A stretch of 34,843 nt of DNA from Pseudomonas juntendi (GCF_009932375.1 NZ_BLJG01000215.1:1-34843), one strand, 5' to 3'; shown: positions 7,953 through 16,587, counted from the stretch's first letter. Program-made: numbers and translations. The notes: generated by a model not told the origin, from the letters alone.

Positions 7953-9114
7953 AGCACGCCAGCCCGTCGCCCAACCCGCAGCACTCGAACTGATACCTGC
8001 GCTGAACCTGGAAGAGCAGGAAGTCGACCGGCAAATGCGTATCTGCAATGCCTGCCGCTACTGCGAAGGCTTTTGTGCCGTATTCCCGGCAATGACCCGT
8101 CGGCTTGAGTTCGGCAAGGCCGACATCCACTACCTGGCCAACCTGTGCCACAACTGTGGGGCCTGCCTGCATGCCTGCCAGTACGCCGACCCCCACGAAT
8201 TTGTTGTGAACGTGCCCCAGGCCATGGCCAAGGTGCGTGGCCAGACCTACGCCGAGTATGCCTGGCCGGCCCGCTTCGGCCGGCTGTATCAGCACAACGG
8301 CACCTACGTCGCCGTTGCCCTGTCGCTGGCCCTATCGCTGTTCCTGCTGCTGACCTTGTGGCTCAATGGCACGTTGTTGCCTGGGCGGCTGGCCGGCAAC
8401 TTCTACGCGGTATTCCCGCACAACACCCTGGCATTGATGTTCGGTGGGGTATTCGCTGCGGCGGGCCTGGCGCTTGGGGTGGCGGTACGTCGCTTCTGGC
8501 GCACTGTCTCGCCTGCAAACGCCCAGGCGCAACCCGCCCAAGGCGCCGTGCTGGAGGCAACCAGCGCGGTGTTGACCTTGAAGTACCTGGACGGTGGCCA
8601 TGGCCAGGGCTGCAACAATGCCGATGACCGCTACACGCTGTGGCGCCGGCGGTTCCATCACATGACCTTCTACGGCTTCATGCTGTGCTTTGCCGCCACG
8701 GTGGTCGCTACCGGCTACCACTACCTGCTGGGCCAGCAGGCGCCATACCCGCTGCTCAGCGCGCCGGTGCTGCTGGGTACCCTGGGGGGTATCGGCCTGA
8801 TCGTCGGCCCGCTCGGGTTGCTGGCGCTGAACCTGCGCCGGGCCCCGGAGCAGGGCGACGTCGCCCAGCGCCCTATGGACCGTGCCTTCATTCTGCTCCT
8901 GCTGCTGGTCAGCGCCAGTGGCCTTGCCTTGCTGGGCCTGCGTGATACCGCAGCGATGGCGATCGTGCTGGCGCTGCACCTGGGTACGGTCATGGCGCTG
9001 TTCATCACGTTGCCCTATGGCAAGTTTGCCCATGGGCTGTTCCGCTCGGCCGCCCTGCTCAAGTTCGCCATCGAGAAGCGCCGCCCCAACACCCTCGGCC
9101 TGGGCGGGGAATGA
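7933..9114 (+). CDS. tcuB: Tricarballylate utilisation Fe-S/heme membrane protein TcuB
   Basis: Predicted 393 aa membrane protein that re-oxidises the flavin of TcuA and passes electrons to the quinone pool. The start is ATG 7933; the open frame from 7810 lies inside tcuA. Two four-Cys clusters, C38-x2-C41-x2-C44-x3-C48 and C72-x2-C75-x2-C78-x3-C82, should each take part in a 4Fe-4S site. From residue about 120 there are six or so hydrophobic segments with internal histidines (for example [14 protein letters not shown] near 240) suited to heme b. The architecture, length and 20-base overlap with tcuA match the TcuA/TcuB pair of Salmonella. Transcription probably continues from tcuA. Confidence 0.88.
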   Translation: MTAQLPEARQPVAQPAALELIPALNLEEQEVDRQMRICNACRYCEGFCAVFPAMTRRLEFGKADIHYLANLCHNCGACLHACQYADPHEFVVNVPQAMAKVRGQTYAEYAWPARFGRLYQHNGTYVAVALSLALSLFLLLTLWLNGTLLPGRLAGNFYAVFPHNTLALMFGGVFAAAGLALGVAVRRFWRTVSPANAQAQPAQGAVLEATSAVLTLKYLDGGHGQGCNNADDRYTLWRRRFHHMTFYGFMLCFAATVVATGYHYLLGQQAPYPLLSAPVLLGTLGGIGLIVGPLGLLALNLRRAPEQGDVAQRPMDRAFILLLLLVSASGLALLGLRDTAAMAIVLALHLGTVMALFITLPYGKFAHGLFRSAALLKFAIEKRRPNTLGLGGE

Positions 9115-9164
9115 CGATGAGTGCTGCCGCCCTGTACCCCTCGCTGCACCCAGGCCAACGCCAG

Positions 9165-9178
9165 GCTGACCGGTCAGC
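9165..9178. other. Perfect 14-bp palindrome between convergent genes
   Basis: GCTGACCGGTCAGC is perfectly self-complementary and contains the stop codon of the minus-strand LysR gene. It lies where tcuB and that gene converge. It could form a small bidirectional hairpin, but it has no loop and no T-tract, so termination is unproven. Confidence 0.3.
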
Positions 9179-10067
9179 GGTTGGGCCATTTCTCCAGCAG
9201 GATCGAGACGAATTTTTCCGCCGCCGGCGACAGCGAGGCGCCACGCCGGTAGACCAGGCCCAGGGTGCGAGTGACCTCGGGCTCGGTCAGCGGCACGCTG
9301 ACCAGCGTCGGGTGGTCGGCGTTGGGCATGGCCAGGCTGGGCATGGCCGACACGCCCAGCCCGGCTTCGACCATGCCCAGCGAGGTGGACAGGTGCTGCA
9401 CTTCATAAAACCACTTGGGCCGCAGGTTGAGCCCGGACAGGGCGTGGTCCAGCAGCATTCGGTTGCCGCTCAGCCGGCCCACGCCAATCAGGCGGTAGTC
9501 GGCCAGTTCCGTCCAGGTCACGCAATCCCGGTTTGCCAGCTTGTGGTCGCGACGGCAGGCCAGCACGAAATGCTCCTGTACCAGCGAGACGAACTCGATG
9601 TCCGGGTGCTGGCCGCTCATCATGTTGATGCCGAAGTCGGCTTCACCGCGCAGCACGGCTTCCAGCCCGTCGTTGGCACTGAGGTCAAGCAGGCGGATAC
9701 GGATCTTCGGGTATTGCTCGTTGTAGTCGCGAATCACCGACGGCAGGAAATAGAACGCGGCGGTGGGGATGCAGGCCAGGGTCACCTGGCCGGTCTGGCG
9801 CTCGGCCAGCTCGCGAATGCTCAGGATCGAGTCTTCGAAGTCATCCAGCAGGCGCCTGGCCTTGGGCAGGAAGTCGCGCCCGACACTGGTCAGGCTGACG
9901 CGACGGGTGGTGCGCTCAAGCAGGGGCGTGCCCAACCCTTCTTCCAGCTTCTTGATCCGCCGGCTGAGCGCCGGCTGGGACAAGTGCAGCGCTTCCGCAG
10001 CCTCGTGGAAACTGCCGAGTTCGGCGATTTTCACGAAAGATCGGATGTCTTGGAGTTCATATTCCAT
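9174..10067 (-). CDS. LysR-family regulator of the PrpF/transporter operon
   Basis: Predicted 297 aa LysR-type regulator. The N-terminal helix-turn-helix is clear (ELQDIRSFVKIAELGSFHEA, then LSQPALSRRIKKLE, residues 4-45). The effector domain covers about 90-290 (QVTLACIPTAAFYFLPSVI). The ATG at 10067 has AGAGAG about 8 bases upstream. It is a different subfamily from the first LysR of the cluster and shows no special similarity to it beyond the fold. It is divergent from the PrpF-like gene across 147 bases, the classic arrangement for a LysR protein controlling the neighbouring operon. The target is therefore inferred to be prpF-like/dctA-like/citMHS/oprD-like. Confidence 0.85.
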   Translation of the reverse strand: MEYELQDIRSFVKIAELGSFHEAAEALHLSQPALSRRIKKLEEGLGTPLLERTTRRVSLTSVGRDFLPKARRLLDDFEDSILSIRELAERQTGQVTLACIPTAAFYFLPSVIRDYNEQYPKIRIRLLDLSANDGLEAVLRGEADFGINMMSGQHPDIEFVSLVQEHFVLACRRDHKLANRDCVTWTELADYRLIGVGRLSGNRMLLDHALSGLNLRPKWFYEVQHLSTSLGMVEAGLGVSAMPSLAMPNADHPTLVSVPLTEPEVTRTLGLVYRRGASLSPAAEKFVSILLEKWPNR

Positions 10068-10214
10068 CTCGAATCGCTCTCTGGCCCCGGTGTCTAATTG
10101 ATGCCTGGATCGGAATAATAGCTACGATATTTGCATTGGATTGATTTATCCATCCCTGTCAATCTTGTGTCCACAACATCAATGATGTCCATTGATCAAC
10201 AAGAGTGCGAAATC
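10068..10214. promoter_or_regulatory. Divergent control region with several dyads
   Basis: This 147-base region separates the minus-strand lysR from the PrpF-like gene and is notably AT-rich compared with its surroundings. Visible perfect dyads are TTGTG-TC-CACAA (10165-10176), ACATCA-A-TGATGT (10176-10188) and TTGATCAA (10192-10199). A looser ATTGAT...GTCAAT pair lies just before them. At least one is likely the LysR operator. Which one cannot be told from the sequence. Confidence 0.55.
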
Positions 10215-11294
10215 ATGCAACGAATTCCTTGCGTACTCATGCGCGGTGGCACCTCCAAGGGGCCGTTTTTCCACGCCTGGGACCTGCCTGCCAACGTGGT
10301 CGAGCGCGACGAATTACTGATCAACCTGATGGGCTCCGGGCATGAACTGGAGATCGACGGGATCGGTGGCGGTAGCCCGCAGACCAGCAAGGTGGCGATT
10401 GTAAGCCCTTCGCTGCATGCCGACGCTGACGTAGATTACCTGTTCGTGCAGGTCATGGTCGCGCAGCGCAGGGTCGACACCGCCCCTAACTGCGGCAACA
10501 TGCTGTGCGCCGTTGGCCCGTTCGCCATCGAGCAAGGGTTGGTCAAGGGCCAGGAAGGCAAGACCCTGGTGCGCATCCGCAACCTCAACACCGGAACGTT
10601 CGTCAACTCGCTGGTGGAAACCCCCGGCGGGATCGTGCGGTACGAAGGCCGCACGGCGATCGATGGCGTTCCGGGCACTGCCGCCCCGGTGCAGCTGACG
10701 TTCCTCGATGCGGTTGGCAGCAAGACCGGCAAGCTGTTCCCGACCGGCCAGGCCACCGACGTGATCGACGGCGTACCGGTCACCTGCATCGACATGGCCA
10801 TGCCGATGATGGTGGTCGAGGCCAGCCAGCTCGGTGTCACCGGTTCGGAAACGCCTGCCGAACTCGATGCCAACGAAGGCCTGCTCAAGCGCCTGGAAGC
10901 GCTGCGCCTGAAGGCCGGCAAGGCCATGGGCCTGGGCGATGTCAGCGGGATGGTCATCCCCAAGCCGGTGTTGGTTTCCAAGCCGCGCTATGACGGCACC
11001 CTGCAGGTTCGCTACTTCATGCCGCACAGCTGCCACCGCGCGCTGGCCATTACAGGTTCGATCGGGTTGGCCACTGCCTGTGTCAGCCCTGGCACCGTGA
11101 TCGGTGAACTGCTGGGCGAGGGCGCCGAGCAATTGACCGAAGTGCGCCTGGAACACCCCAGCGGTGGCATCGATGTGGCATTGTCGCGCACCGGCGCCGA
11201 TGGCAAGACCATCCAGGCCTCGGTGGTGCGGACTGCCCGACGGTTGTTCTCAGGTTTCGTTTACGCCCCTACATTCCGCAGATTGGCCGGGTAA
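10215..11294 (+). CDS. PrpF-family tricarboxylate isomerase/tautomerase
   Basis: Predicted 359 aa cytoplasmic enzyme of the PrpF family (two-lobe DAP-epimerase-like fold). ATG 10215 has AAGAG 9 bases upstream and gives the family-typical start MQRIPCVLMRGGTSKG. K59 in the TSKVAI segment and C93 in APNCGNMLCAVGPFA are 34 residues apart. In Shewanella PrpF, whose structure I recall with trans-aconitate bound, the key residues are Lys73 and Cys107, also 34 apart, so the active site seems intact. A second conserved Cys lies in SCHRALAITGSIG near the end. Relatives isomerise 2-methylaconitate (PrpF) or tautomerise 4-oxalomesaconate (GalD). No prpC/acnD or gallate genes are nearby. Next to tcuAB and tricarboxylate carriers, a trans/cis-aconitate isomerase is the most economical reading, but this is inferred. 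Confidence 0.8.
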   Translation: MQRIPCVLMRGGTSKGPFFHAWDLPANVVERDELLINLMGSGHELEIDGIGGGSPQTSKVAIVSPSLHADADVDYLFVQVMVAQRRVDTAPNCGNMLCAVGPFAIEQGLVKGQEGKTLVRIRNLNTGTFVNSLVETPGGIVRYEGRTAIDGVPGTAAPVQLTFLDAVGSKTGKLFPTGQATDVIDGVPVTCIDMAMPMMVVEASQLGVTGSETPAELDANEGLLKRLEALRLKAGKAMGLGDVSGMVIPKPVLVSKPRYDGTLQVRYFMPHSCHRALAITGSIGLATACVSPGTVIGELLGEGAEQLTEVRLEHPSGGIDVALSRTGADGKTIQASVVRTARRLFSGFVYAPTFRRLAG

Positions 11295-11366
11295 CTCTGG
11301 CAGCCGTTCAGCTCCAAACATTTGCAACAAGCGCATCCGCACAATTTCAACAATGGGTGATGCCTC

Positions 11367-12680
11367 ATGAGACTCGCCAAATCGCTGTACTTTCAGATCC
11401 TCTGCGCCGTCCTGCTGGGCGTAGTGGTCGGCCACTTCTGGGCGCAACAGGCCGTTGCGCTCAAGCCGCTGGGTGATGCTTTCATCAAGCTGATCAAGAT
11501 GATGATTGCCCCGGTGGTGTTCTGCACCATCGTCACCGGTATCGCCGGCATGACCGACAAGCGCTCCCTGGGGCGCTTGATGAGCAAGACGTTGCTGTTG
11601 TTCCTGGGCCTGACCCTGGTCAGCCTGATGATCGGCCTGGCGGCGGTGTACCTGTTCCGCCCGGGCGTCGGCATGAACATCGACCCTGCGACCCTCAGCA
11701 CTGCCGGGCTGAGCCAGTACGCTGCGTCGGCGGCCAAGCTCAGCGTGGTCGACTTCTTCATGCACATCATCCCGGACACCTTCATCGGTGCGTTCAACAA
11801 GGGTGAGGTGCTGCCGGTGCTGTTCATCGCCGTGCTCAGCGGTTTTGCCCTGTCGTCCATGGGCGAGAAGGGCAAGCCGGTACTGAATGTGCTGGAATCG
11901 GCCTCGACCATGGTGTTCCGCATCTTCGGCTACCTGATGCGCTTCGCCCCCATCGGCGCCTTCGGTGCACTGGCGTTCACGGTCGGCCAGTACGGCGTGA
12001 CCTCGCTGGGTGCCTTGGCCAAGCTGGTCGGTACGCTGTACATCGCCTGTGCGTTCTTCGTGCTGGTGGTGCTCGGCGGCATCTGCCGTGCCTATGGCTT
12101 CAGCCTGTGGAAGCTGCTGCGCTACTTCCGCGAGGAGTTCCTGGTGGTGCTCGGCACGTCCTCCACCGAGCCGGTGCTGCCGCGCATGCTGGAGAAGCTG
12201 GAGAAACTGGGCTGCAAGAAGGGCGTGGTCGGGCTGGTGCTGCCTACCGGCTATTCCTTCAACCTCGACGGCACGGCCATCTACCTGTCGCTGGCCGCGG
12301 TGTTCATCGCCCAGGCCTGCAACATCGACCTGACCCTTGGCCAGACGGTGACCATGCTGGCGATCATGCTGCTGTCGTCTAAAGGGGCAGCAGGCGTGAC
12401 CGGCAGTGGTTTCGTGGCCCTGGCCTCGACCCTCACCGTGATTCACGACATCCCGCTGGCCGGGCTTGCCTTGCTGATCGGTATCGACCGCTTCATGTCC
12501 GAAGCGCGCGCCCTGACCAGCCTGGCCAGCAACGCCGTCGCGACCGTGGTCATCTCCTTGTCGGAGAATGCCTGTGACCGGAAAACGCTGCTGCGCCGCC
12601 TGAACGGGATCCCGGCCGCTGCAGACGAAACCGACACGGCGCAGGCCGACTGGGCTGCAGAGCCTCGGCACCACGGCTGA
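11367..12680 (+). CDS. DctA-type di/tricarboxylate:cation symporter
   Basis: Predicted 437 aa inner-membrane symporter of the DAACS (DctA/GltP) family. Signatures of the re-entrant loops and substrate site are visible: GTSSTEPVLPRMLEKLE near residue 265 (first hairpin), GYSFNLDGTAIYLSLA near residue 295 (the NxDGT motif of TM7) and SSKGAAGVTGSGFVAL near residue 340 (second hairpin). The length fits the family. It follows the PrpF-like gene by 72 bases on the same strand. The family normally carries C4-dicarboxylates or glutamate with protons or sodium. In this operon the substrate may be aconitate, tricarballylate or a related acid (inferred). Confidence 0.87.
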   Translation: MRLAKSLYFQILCAVLLGVVVGHFWAQQAVALKPLGDAFIKLIKMMIAPVVFCTIVTGIAGMTDKRSLGRLMSKTLLLFLGLTLVSLMIGLAAVYLFRPGVGMNIDPATLSTAGLSQYAASAAKLSVVDFFMHIIPDTFIGAFNKGEVLPVLFIAVLSGFALSSMGEKGKPVLNVLESASTMVFRIFGYLMRFAPIGAFGALAFTVGQYGVTSLGALAKLVGTLYIACAFFVLVVLGGICRAYGFSLWKLLRYFREEFLVVLGTSSTEPVLPRMLEKLEKLGCKKGVVGLVLPTGYSFNLDGTAIYLSLAAVFIAQACNIDLTLGQTVTMLAIMLLSSKGAAGVTGSGFVALASTLTVIHDIPLAGLALLIGIDRFMSEARALTSLASNAVATVVISLSENACDRKTLLRRLNGIPAAADETDTAQADWAAEPRHHG

Positions 12681-12714
12681 ATACCTTTTCCATCTGTCCT
12701 CGCTGACTTGAAAT

Positions 12715-12744
12715 CCCACCCAGCACCCTGACGGTGCGGGTGGG
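12715..12744 (+). other. Stable intercistronic stem-loop
   Basis: CCCACCC plus GCACC (12715-12727, with one bulged A) pairs with GGTGC plus GGGTGGG (12733-12744) around loop CTGAC, giving 12 base pairs. No T-tract follows. It sits between the dctA-like and citMHS genes and is more likely an mRNA-stability or processing element, or a weak attenuator, than a terminator. Confidence 0.5.
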
Positions 12745-12802
12745 GTAGGGGGCCGTCTGCCCTGCTGGCGGCCGCAACACAATAAAAACAAGAGAAAAAA
12801 CC

Positions 12803-14107
12803 ATGCTCGCACTCCTGGGCCTGATCATGGTGGTGACCTTCACCTACCTGATCATGAGTAAACGCCTGTCACCCATCGTGGCGCTCACCGTCGTACCGAT
12901 CGTCTTCGCAGTGATCGGTGGCTTTGCCCCCGAACTGGGCAAGATGATGCTCGATGGCTTGAAAATGGTGGCACCGTCAGCCGCACTGCTGTTGTTCGCC
13001 ATCCTGTTCTTCGGCCTGATGATCGATGCCGGCCTGTTCGACCCGCTGATCCGCAAGATCCTCAAGCGCGTCAATGGCGACCCGGTCAAGATCGCCATCG
13101 GCACCGCGCTGTTGTCGCTGGTGGTAGCGCTGGACGGTGACGGCACCACCACGTACATGATCACCTGCGCGGCCATGCTGCCGTTGTACAAGCGCATCGG
13201 CATGAACCCGATGATCCTTGCCACGGTGTCGATGCTGTCGCTGAGCATCATGAGTGGCATGAGCCCCTGGGGCGGGCCGGCTACCCGGGCCATCGCCGCG
13301 TTGGGCCTGGACGCCACCGAATACTTCATCCCGATGTTGCCGACCGTGATCGGTGGCGCTGCCTGGGTGGTATTCACCGCCTTCCTGCTGGGCCGTGCCG
13401 AGCGTCGCCGCATCGGGAACATCGCCCTGGAGTCGGGTGGTGGCAATTGCTACATCAAGGAAATCCTTGGCGACGCTCCCTACAAGCGCCCACGCCTGGC
13501 CTATGTAAACCTGGCCCTGGTGATCGCCGTGATGACCGCGTTGGTCTTCGGGGTAATGCACGCGGCGATCCTCTTCATGATCGGCTTCGTCGCCGCGCTG
13601 ATGATCAACTACCCGCAACTGGACTTGCAGAAAGAACGCATCCTCGCCCATTCGGGCAATGCCATGACCGTGGTATTGCTGGTATTTGCCGCGGGCATCT
13701 TCGCCGGTATCTTCTCGGGCACCAAGATGGTCGACGCCCTGGCGCAGACCCTGGTCGACTGGATTCCTGCCGCCTGGAGCCACTGGTTCCCACTGGTGGT
13801 GGCCCTGACCAGCATGCCATTGACCTTCGTGCTGTCGAACGACGCCTACTACTTTGGCGTGGTACCGATCCTGGCCAATGCCGCGACCGCTTATGGCATC
13901 GACCCGATTGAAATCGCCCGCGCCTCGGTGCTGGGCCAGCCGGTGCACCTGATGAGCCCACTGGTGGCCTCGACCCTGCTGTTGGTGGGGATGGTCGACC
14001 GCGACATCGGTGATTTCCAGAAAGCCACGGTGAAATGGGCGGTGCTCACATCGTTGGTGATCACTGCGCTGGCGCTGGCCACCGGTGCCTTGTCCTTCTT
14101 CGTCTGA
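12803..14107 (+). CDS. CitMHS-family citrate/tricarboxylate symporter
   Basis: Predicted 434 aa inner-membrane protein with about twelve hydrophobic segments, close to the usual length of the CitM/CitH group, which import citrate complexed with a divalent cation together with protons. Typical family segments are visible: VALDGDGTTTYMITCAAMLPLYKR near residue 115, SIMSGMSPWGGPATRA near residue 150, and TFVLSNDAYYFGVVPILA near residue 345. It starts 122 bases after the dctA-like gene with GAGA before the ATG. A second carrier of a different family in one operon suggests that two substrates or two ionic forms (free and metal-complexed) are taken up. Substrate within the tricarboxylate class is inferred. 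Confidence 0.88.
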   Translation: MLALLGLIMVVTFTYLIMSKRLSPIVALTVVPIVFAVIGGFAPELGKMMLDGLKMVAPSAALLLFAILFFGLMIDAGLFDPLIRKILKRVNGDPVKIAIGTALLSLVVALDGDGTTTYMITCAAMLPLYKRIGMNPMILATVSMLSLSIMSGMSPWGGPATRAIAALGLDATEYFIPMLPTVIGGAAWVVFTAFLLGRAERRRIGNIALESGGGNCYIKEILGDAPYKRPRLAYVNLALVIAVMTALVFGVMHAAILFMIGFVAALMINYPQLDLQKERILAHSGNAMTVVLLVFAAGIFAGIFSGTKMVDALAQTLVDWIPAAWSHWFPLVVALTSMPLTFVLSNDAYYFGVVPILANAATAYGIDPIEIARASVLGQPVHLMSPLVASTLLLVGMVDRDIGDFQKATVKWAVLTSLVITALALATGALSFFV

Positions 14108-14115
14108 ACTGCTTC

Positions 14116-14133
14116 GGGCGCCGACCGGCGCCC
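14116..14133 (+). other. Intercistronic stem-loop before the porin gene
   Basis: GGGCGCC and GGCGCCC form a perfect 7-bp stem with loop GACC, 8 bases after the citMHS stop. No T-tract follows, as with the hairpin at 12715-12744. It may let the porin mRNA be processed and stabilised separately (inferred). Confidence 0.45.
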
Positions 14134-14166
14134 CGCTCACCCAAAAACAACAATAGAGTATCAATC

Positions 14167-15420
14167 ATGTCCCGAGCTGTTTTCCGTGGGGCCACCTGTG
14201 GCCTGCTGTGCGGCTGGCTGCCTGTGGCCGGCGCCGCCGGTTTCGTCGACGATAGCAAGCTGAAGCTGCAACTGCGCAATGTGTACTTCAACGAAAACTT
14301 CCGCGACGAGCAGGGCATGAGCCCGCGCGCCGCCACCACCGCCAAGAGCGAGCGGGTGGAATGGGCGCAGGGCTTCCTGCTCGACTATCAGTCCGGCTTC
14401 ACCCAGGGCCCCCTGGGGCTGGGGCTCGACGCCATGGGGCTGCTCGGCGTGCGGCTCGATTCGGGCCGCGGCCGCAGCGGTACCGGTTTGCTGCCGACGC
14501 ATGACGATGGCCGCGCCGCTGACGAGTTTGCCAGTGCCGGCGTGACGGCCAAGGCGCGCCTGGGGCAGACCGTGGTCAAGCATGGCACCTTGCTGCCGAA
14601 AACCCCGGTGCTGATCTACAACGATGCACGCTTGTTGCCGCAAACCTACCAGGGCACCCAGCTGACCAGCACCGACATCGACAACCTGACCCTGACTGCC
14701 GGGCACCTGAACCGCTTCAAGCTGCGCGATTCCTCTGACAGCACTGGCCTGTACATGGACGGCTACAGCGGTGACGAGTCTGGCGATTTCAACTTTGCCG
14801 GCGCCGATTACGCCGTCAACAAGCAGTTGAAGTTGAGCTATTTCCACGGCCAGCTGGAACACTTCTACCGCCAGGACTTTGCCGGCCTGATCTACGACCT
14901 GCCCTTGGCCGGCGGCGTGCTCACCACCGACTTGCGCTATTTCAACAGCCGCGACAGCGGCGCTGCCCAGGGCGGCGAAATCGACAATGACATGTTCAGC
15001 GGGCAACTGTCGTACACCCACTCCGGGCACACGTTCGGGGGTGGCTACCAAGTGCTCGACGGCAAGGCCGGGCTGCCCTACATCACCGGCGCCACGGTGT
15101 ACTCGTTCAGTAACGTGGGTATCGGCAAGTTCATCGAGGAAGAAGAGAAAACCTGGATGGCCAGCTATGCCTACAACTTCGCCGCCGCGGGCATCCCAGG
15201 GCTGACCTTCATGACCCGCTACCTCAGCGGGGATAACGGGCGCTCGGCTGACGCCGGGCTGAGCGAGTGGGAGCGCGACATGGAGCTTGCCTACGTGGTG
15301 CAATCCGGGCCGGTCAAGGGCCTTGGGGTGAAGCTGCGCAACTACGTGTACCGCTCCGACTTCTCCCGCGGGCGTGACAGCAACCGCATCTACCTGACCT
15401 ATGACATCGCCCTCTGGTAA
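14167..15420 (+). CDS. OprD-family outer-membrane porin
   Basis: Predicted 417 aa outer-membrane channel. ATG 14167 was chosen because it begins a signal peptide (MSRAVFRGATCGLLCGWLPVAGA, cleavage before AGF). The mature start FVDDSKLKLQLRNVYFNENF is typical of the OprD family. The chain alternates polar and hydrophobic residues, as in an 18-strand barrel, and ends in LTYDIALW with the C-terminal aromatic residue recognised by the BAM machinery. OprD paralogues in Pseudomonas are usually encoded beside catabolic genes and take up the matching small acids. As the last gene of this operon it probably admits aconitate, tricarballylate or citrate (inferred). Confidence 0.9.
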   Translation: MSRAVFRGATCGLLCGWLPVAGAAGFVDDSKLKLQLRNVYFNENFRDEQGMSPRAATTAKSERVEWAQGFLLDYQSGFTQGPLGLGLDAMGLLGVRLDSGRGRSGTGLLPTHDDGRAADEFASAGVTAKARLGQTVVKHGTLLPKTPVLIYNDARLLPQTYQGTQLTSTDIDNLTLTAGHLNRFKLRDSSDSTGLYMDGYSGDESGDFNFAGADYAVNKQLKLSYFHGQLEHFYRQDFAGLIYDLPLAGGVLTTDLRYFNSRDSGAAQGGEIDNDMFSGQLSYTHSGHTFGGGYQVLDGKAGLPYITGATVYSFSNVGIGKFIEEEEKTWMASYAYNFAAAGIPGLTFMTRYLSGDNGRSADAGLSEWERDMELAYVVQSGPVKGLGVKLRNYVYRSDFSRGRDSNRIYLTYDIALW

Positions 15421-15486
15421 GGGCTGAGCCTGAGTGGCCGGCCGCGCCGGAGCGACGTGCAGGCGCTTGCGGGCGGCCATGTGGGT

Positions 15487-16587
15487 TCAGGTGTTGGTCG
15501 GTATGTTTGCCCCAGGCATGCTGCCGTGGCCCAGGTTGCGTTCGACGTGGCGCACGGTTTTTGCCAATGTGTGTTTGATGTCCGGGTGAGTGAGCTGATA
15601 CCTGCGTTCCAGTTGCTCGCTGAAACTCAGGTCGAAGCGCTGCGGCTGGATGAAGTTCAGCGACTCGGGGCTGATTGCCAGGCGCGTCGCTAACCCGGGA
15701 ATTGCCAACAAGCACTTCAGCACGCCTATCGGCACATGGTGGCGCGGGGCTTTTACCTGCAGGGTGGCGGCGATGTCCTCCAGCAAGCCTTGCAGGTTAG
15801 GGGTGTGCGGGTCGAGTGCAAGCACCTGGCGGCTGGCCATTGAAGGGTCGAATGCCACGCAGGCCATCAGGGTAACCAGGTAGTCGACGCTGACCAGTGG
15901 CAGCCAATGGTTGGGCGAGCCCGGAATGGCCTTGAACCGGCCCAACGCCAGGCCGCTAATCAGCGCTGCCAACGGCTGGCCGTCGAGGATGTGCCCGCGC
16001 ACACTGTCGCCGCAGACCGTGGCAGGGTGAACGATCGAGTACGCTGCGCCCGCACCCTGCATGTAGCGGATGACAGCGTAATGCGCTTCCAGCTTGCTCG
16101 CCTCATAACCGCCTGCGCGGCGGTAAACCGCGGGCCAGTCGGTATGTTCCGGGTGCTCGTGATCCACTCCGATGCTGGCCAGGTGGCTGAAATTCTGCAG
16201 CATGTAGCCGCCCACCATCAGCAGGCGGGTGCCCTGGCTAGCCGCCAGCTGCGCGACCCGCAGCGCACCTTGCACATTCACGGCACGGGCATGTTCCAGG
16301 GAAAGCCCCCAGGTGAAGTGCGCCGCGAGGTGGAACACCACTGCGGCAGCCGACACGCGTTGGCGGTCGGCTTCGCTGAGCCCAAGGCCTTCTGTGCCGA
16401 TATCGCCGGCAACTGCCTGTACGCCTGCAGGCTTGCCCCCCAGGCGGCCTACCTGTTCACGGAGCCGGGCGAGGTTTTCCGGGTGGCGCATCAGCACCCG
16501 CACGGTGTGCCCGGTGGCGGTGAGCCGCGCCAGTAGATGCTGGCCGATAAAACCACTGCCGCCGGTAACGAAGCATTCCACGCTCAT
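15487..16587 (-). CDS. Extended SDR (NAD-dependent epimerase/dehydratase-like)
   Basis: Predicted 366 aa oxidoreductase. The nucleotide-binding motif TGGSGFIG is at residues 8-15. A catalytic YxxxK is visible as YEASK near residue 164 (RRAGGYEASKLEAH). The length and a variable C-terminal half identify the extended SDR group. Residues about 80-100 (VVFHLAAHFTWG) match the usual hxhHxAA motif. The substrate cannot be told. The gene is divergent from a MerR-type regulator, and its predicted promoter has the long spacer that such regulators act on, so it is probably the regulated target. It converges with the porin gene across 66 bases, where I see no convincing terminator. Confidence 0.85.
   Translation of the reverse strand: MSVECFVTGGSGFIGQHLLARLTATGHTVRVLMRHPENLARLREQVGRLGGKPAGVQAVAGDIGTEGLGLSEADRQRVSAAAVVFHLAAHFTWGLSLEHARAVNVQGALRVAQLAASQGTRLLMVGGYMLQNFSHLASIGVDHEHPEHTDWPAVYRRAGGYEASKLEAHYAVIRYMQGAGAAYSIVHPATVCGDSVRGHILDGQPLAALISGLALGRFKAIPGSPNHWLPLVSVDYLVTLMACVAFDPSMASRQVLALDPHTPNLQGLLEDIAATLQVKAPRHHVPIGVLKCLLAIPGLATRLAISPESLNFIQPQRFDLSFSEQLERRYQLTHPDIKHTLAKTVRHVERNLGHGSMPGANIPTNT

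Noticed and set aside
9165..9178. GCTGACCGGTCAGC as a terminator between convergent genes
   Set aside because: It is a perfect palindrome but has no loop and no T-tract, so it is listed only as a palindrome.
1..15486. Genomic island integrated at the tRNA genes
   Set aside because: No integrase, no attachment-site repeat of a tRNA 3' end beyond the tandem tRNA-Asp copies themselves, and no change in base composition that I can see.
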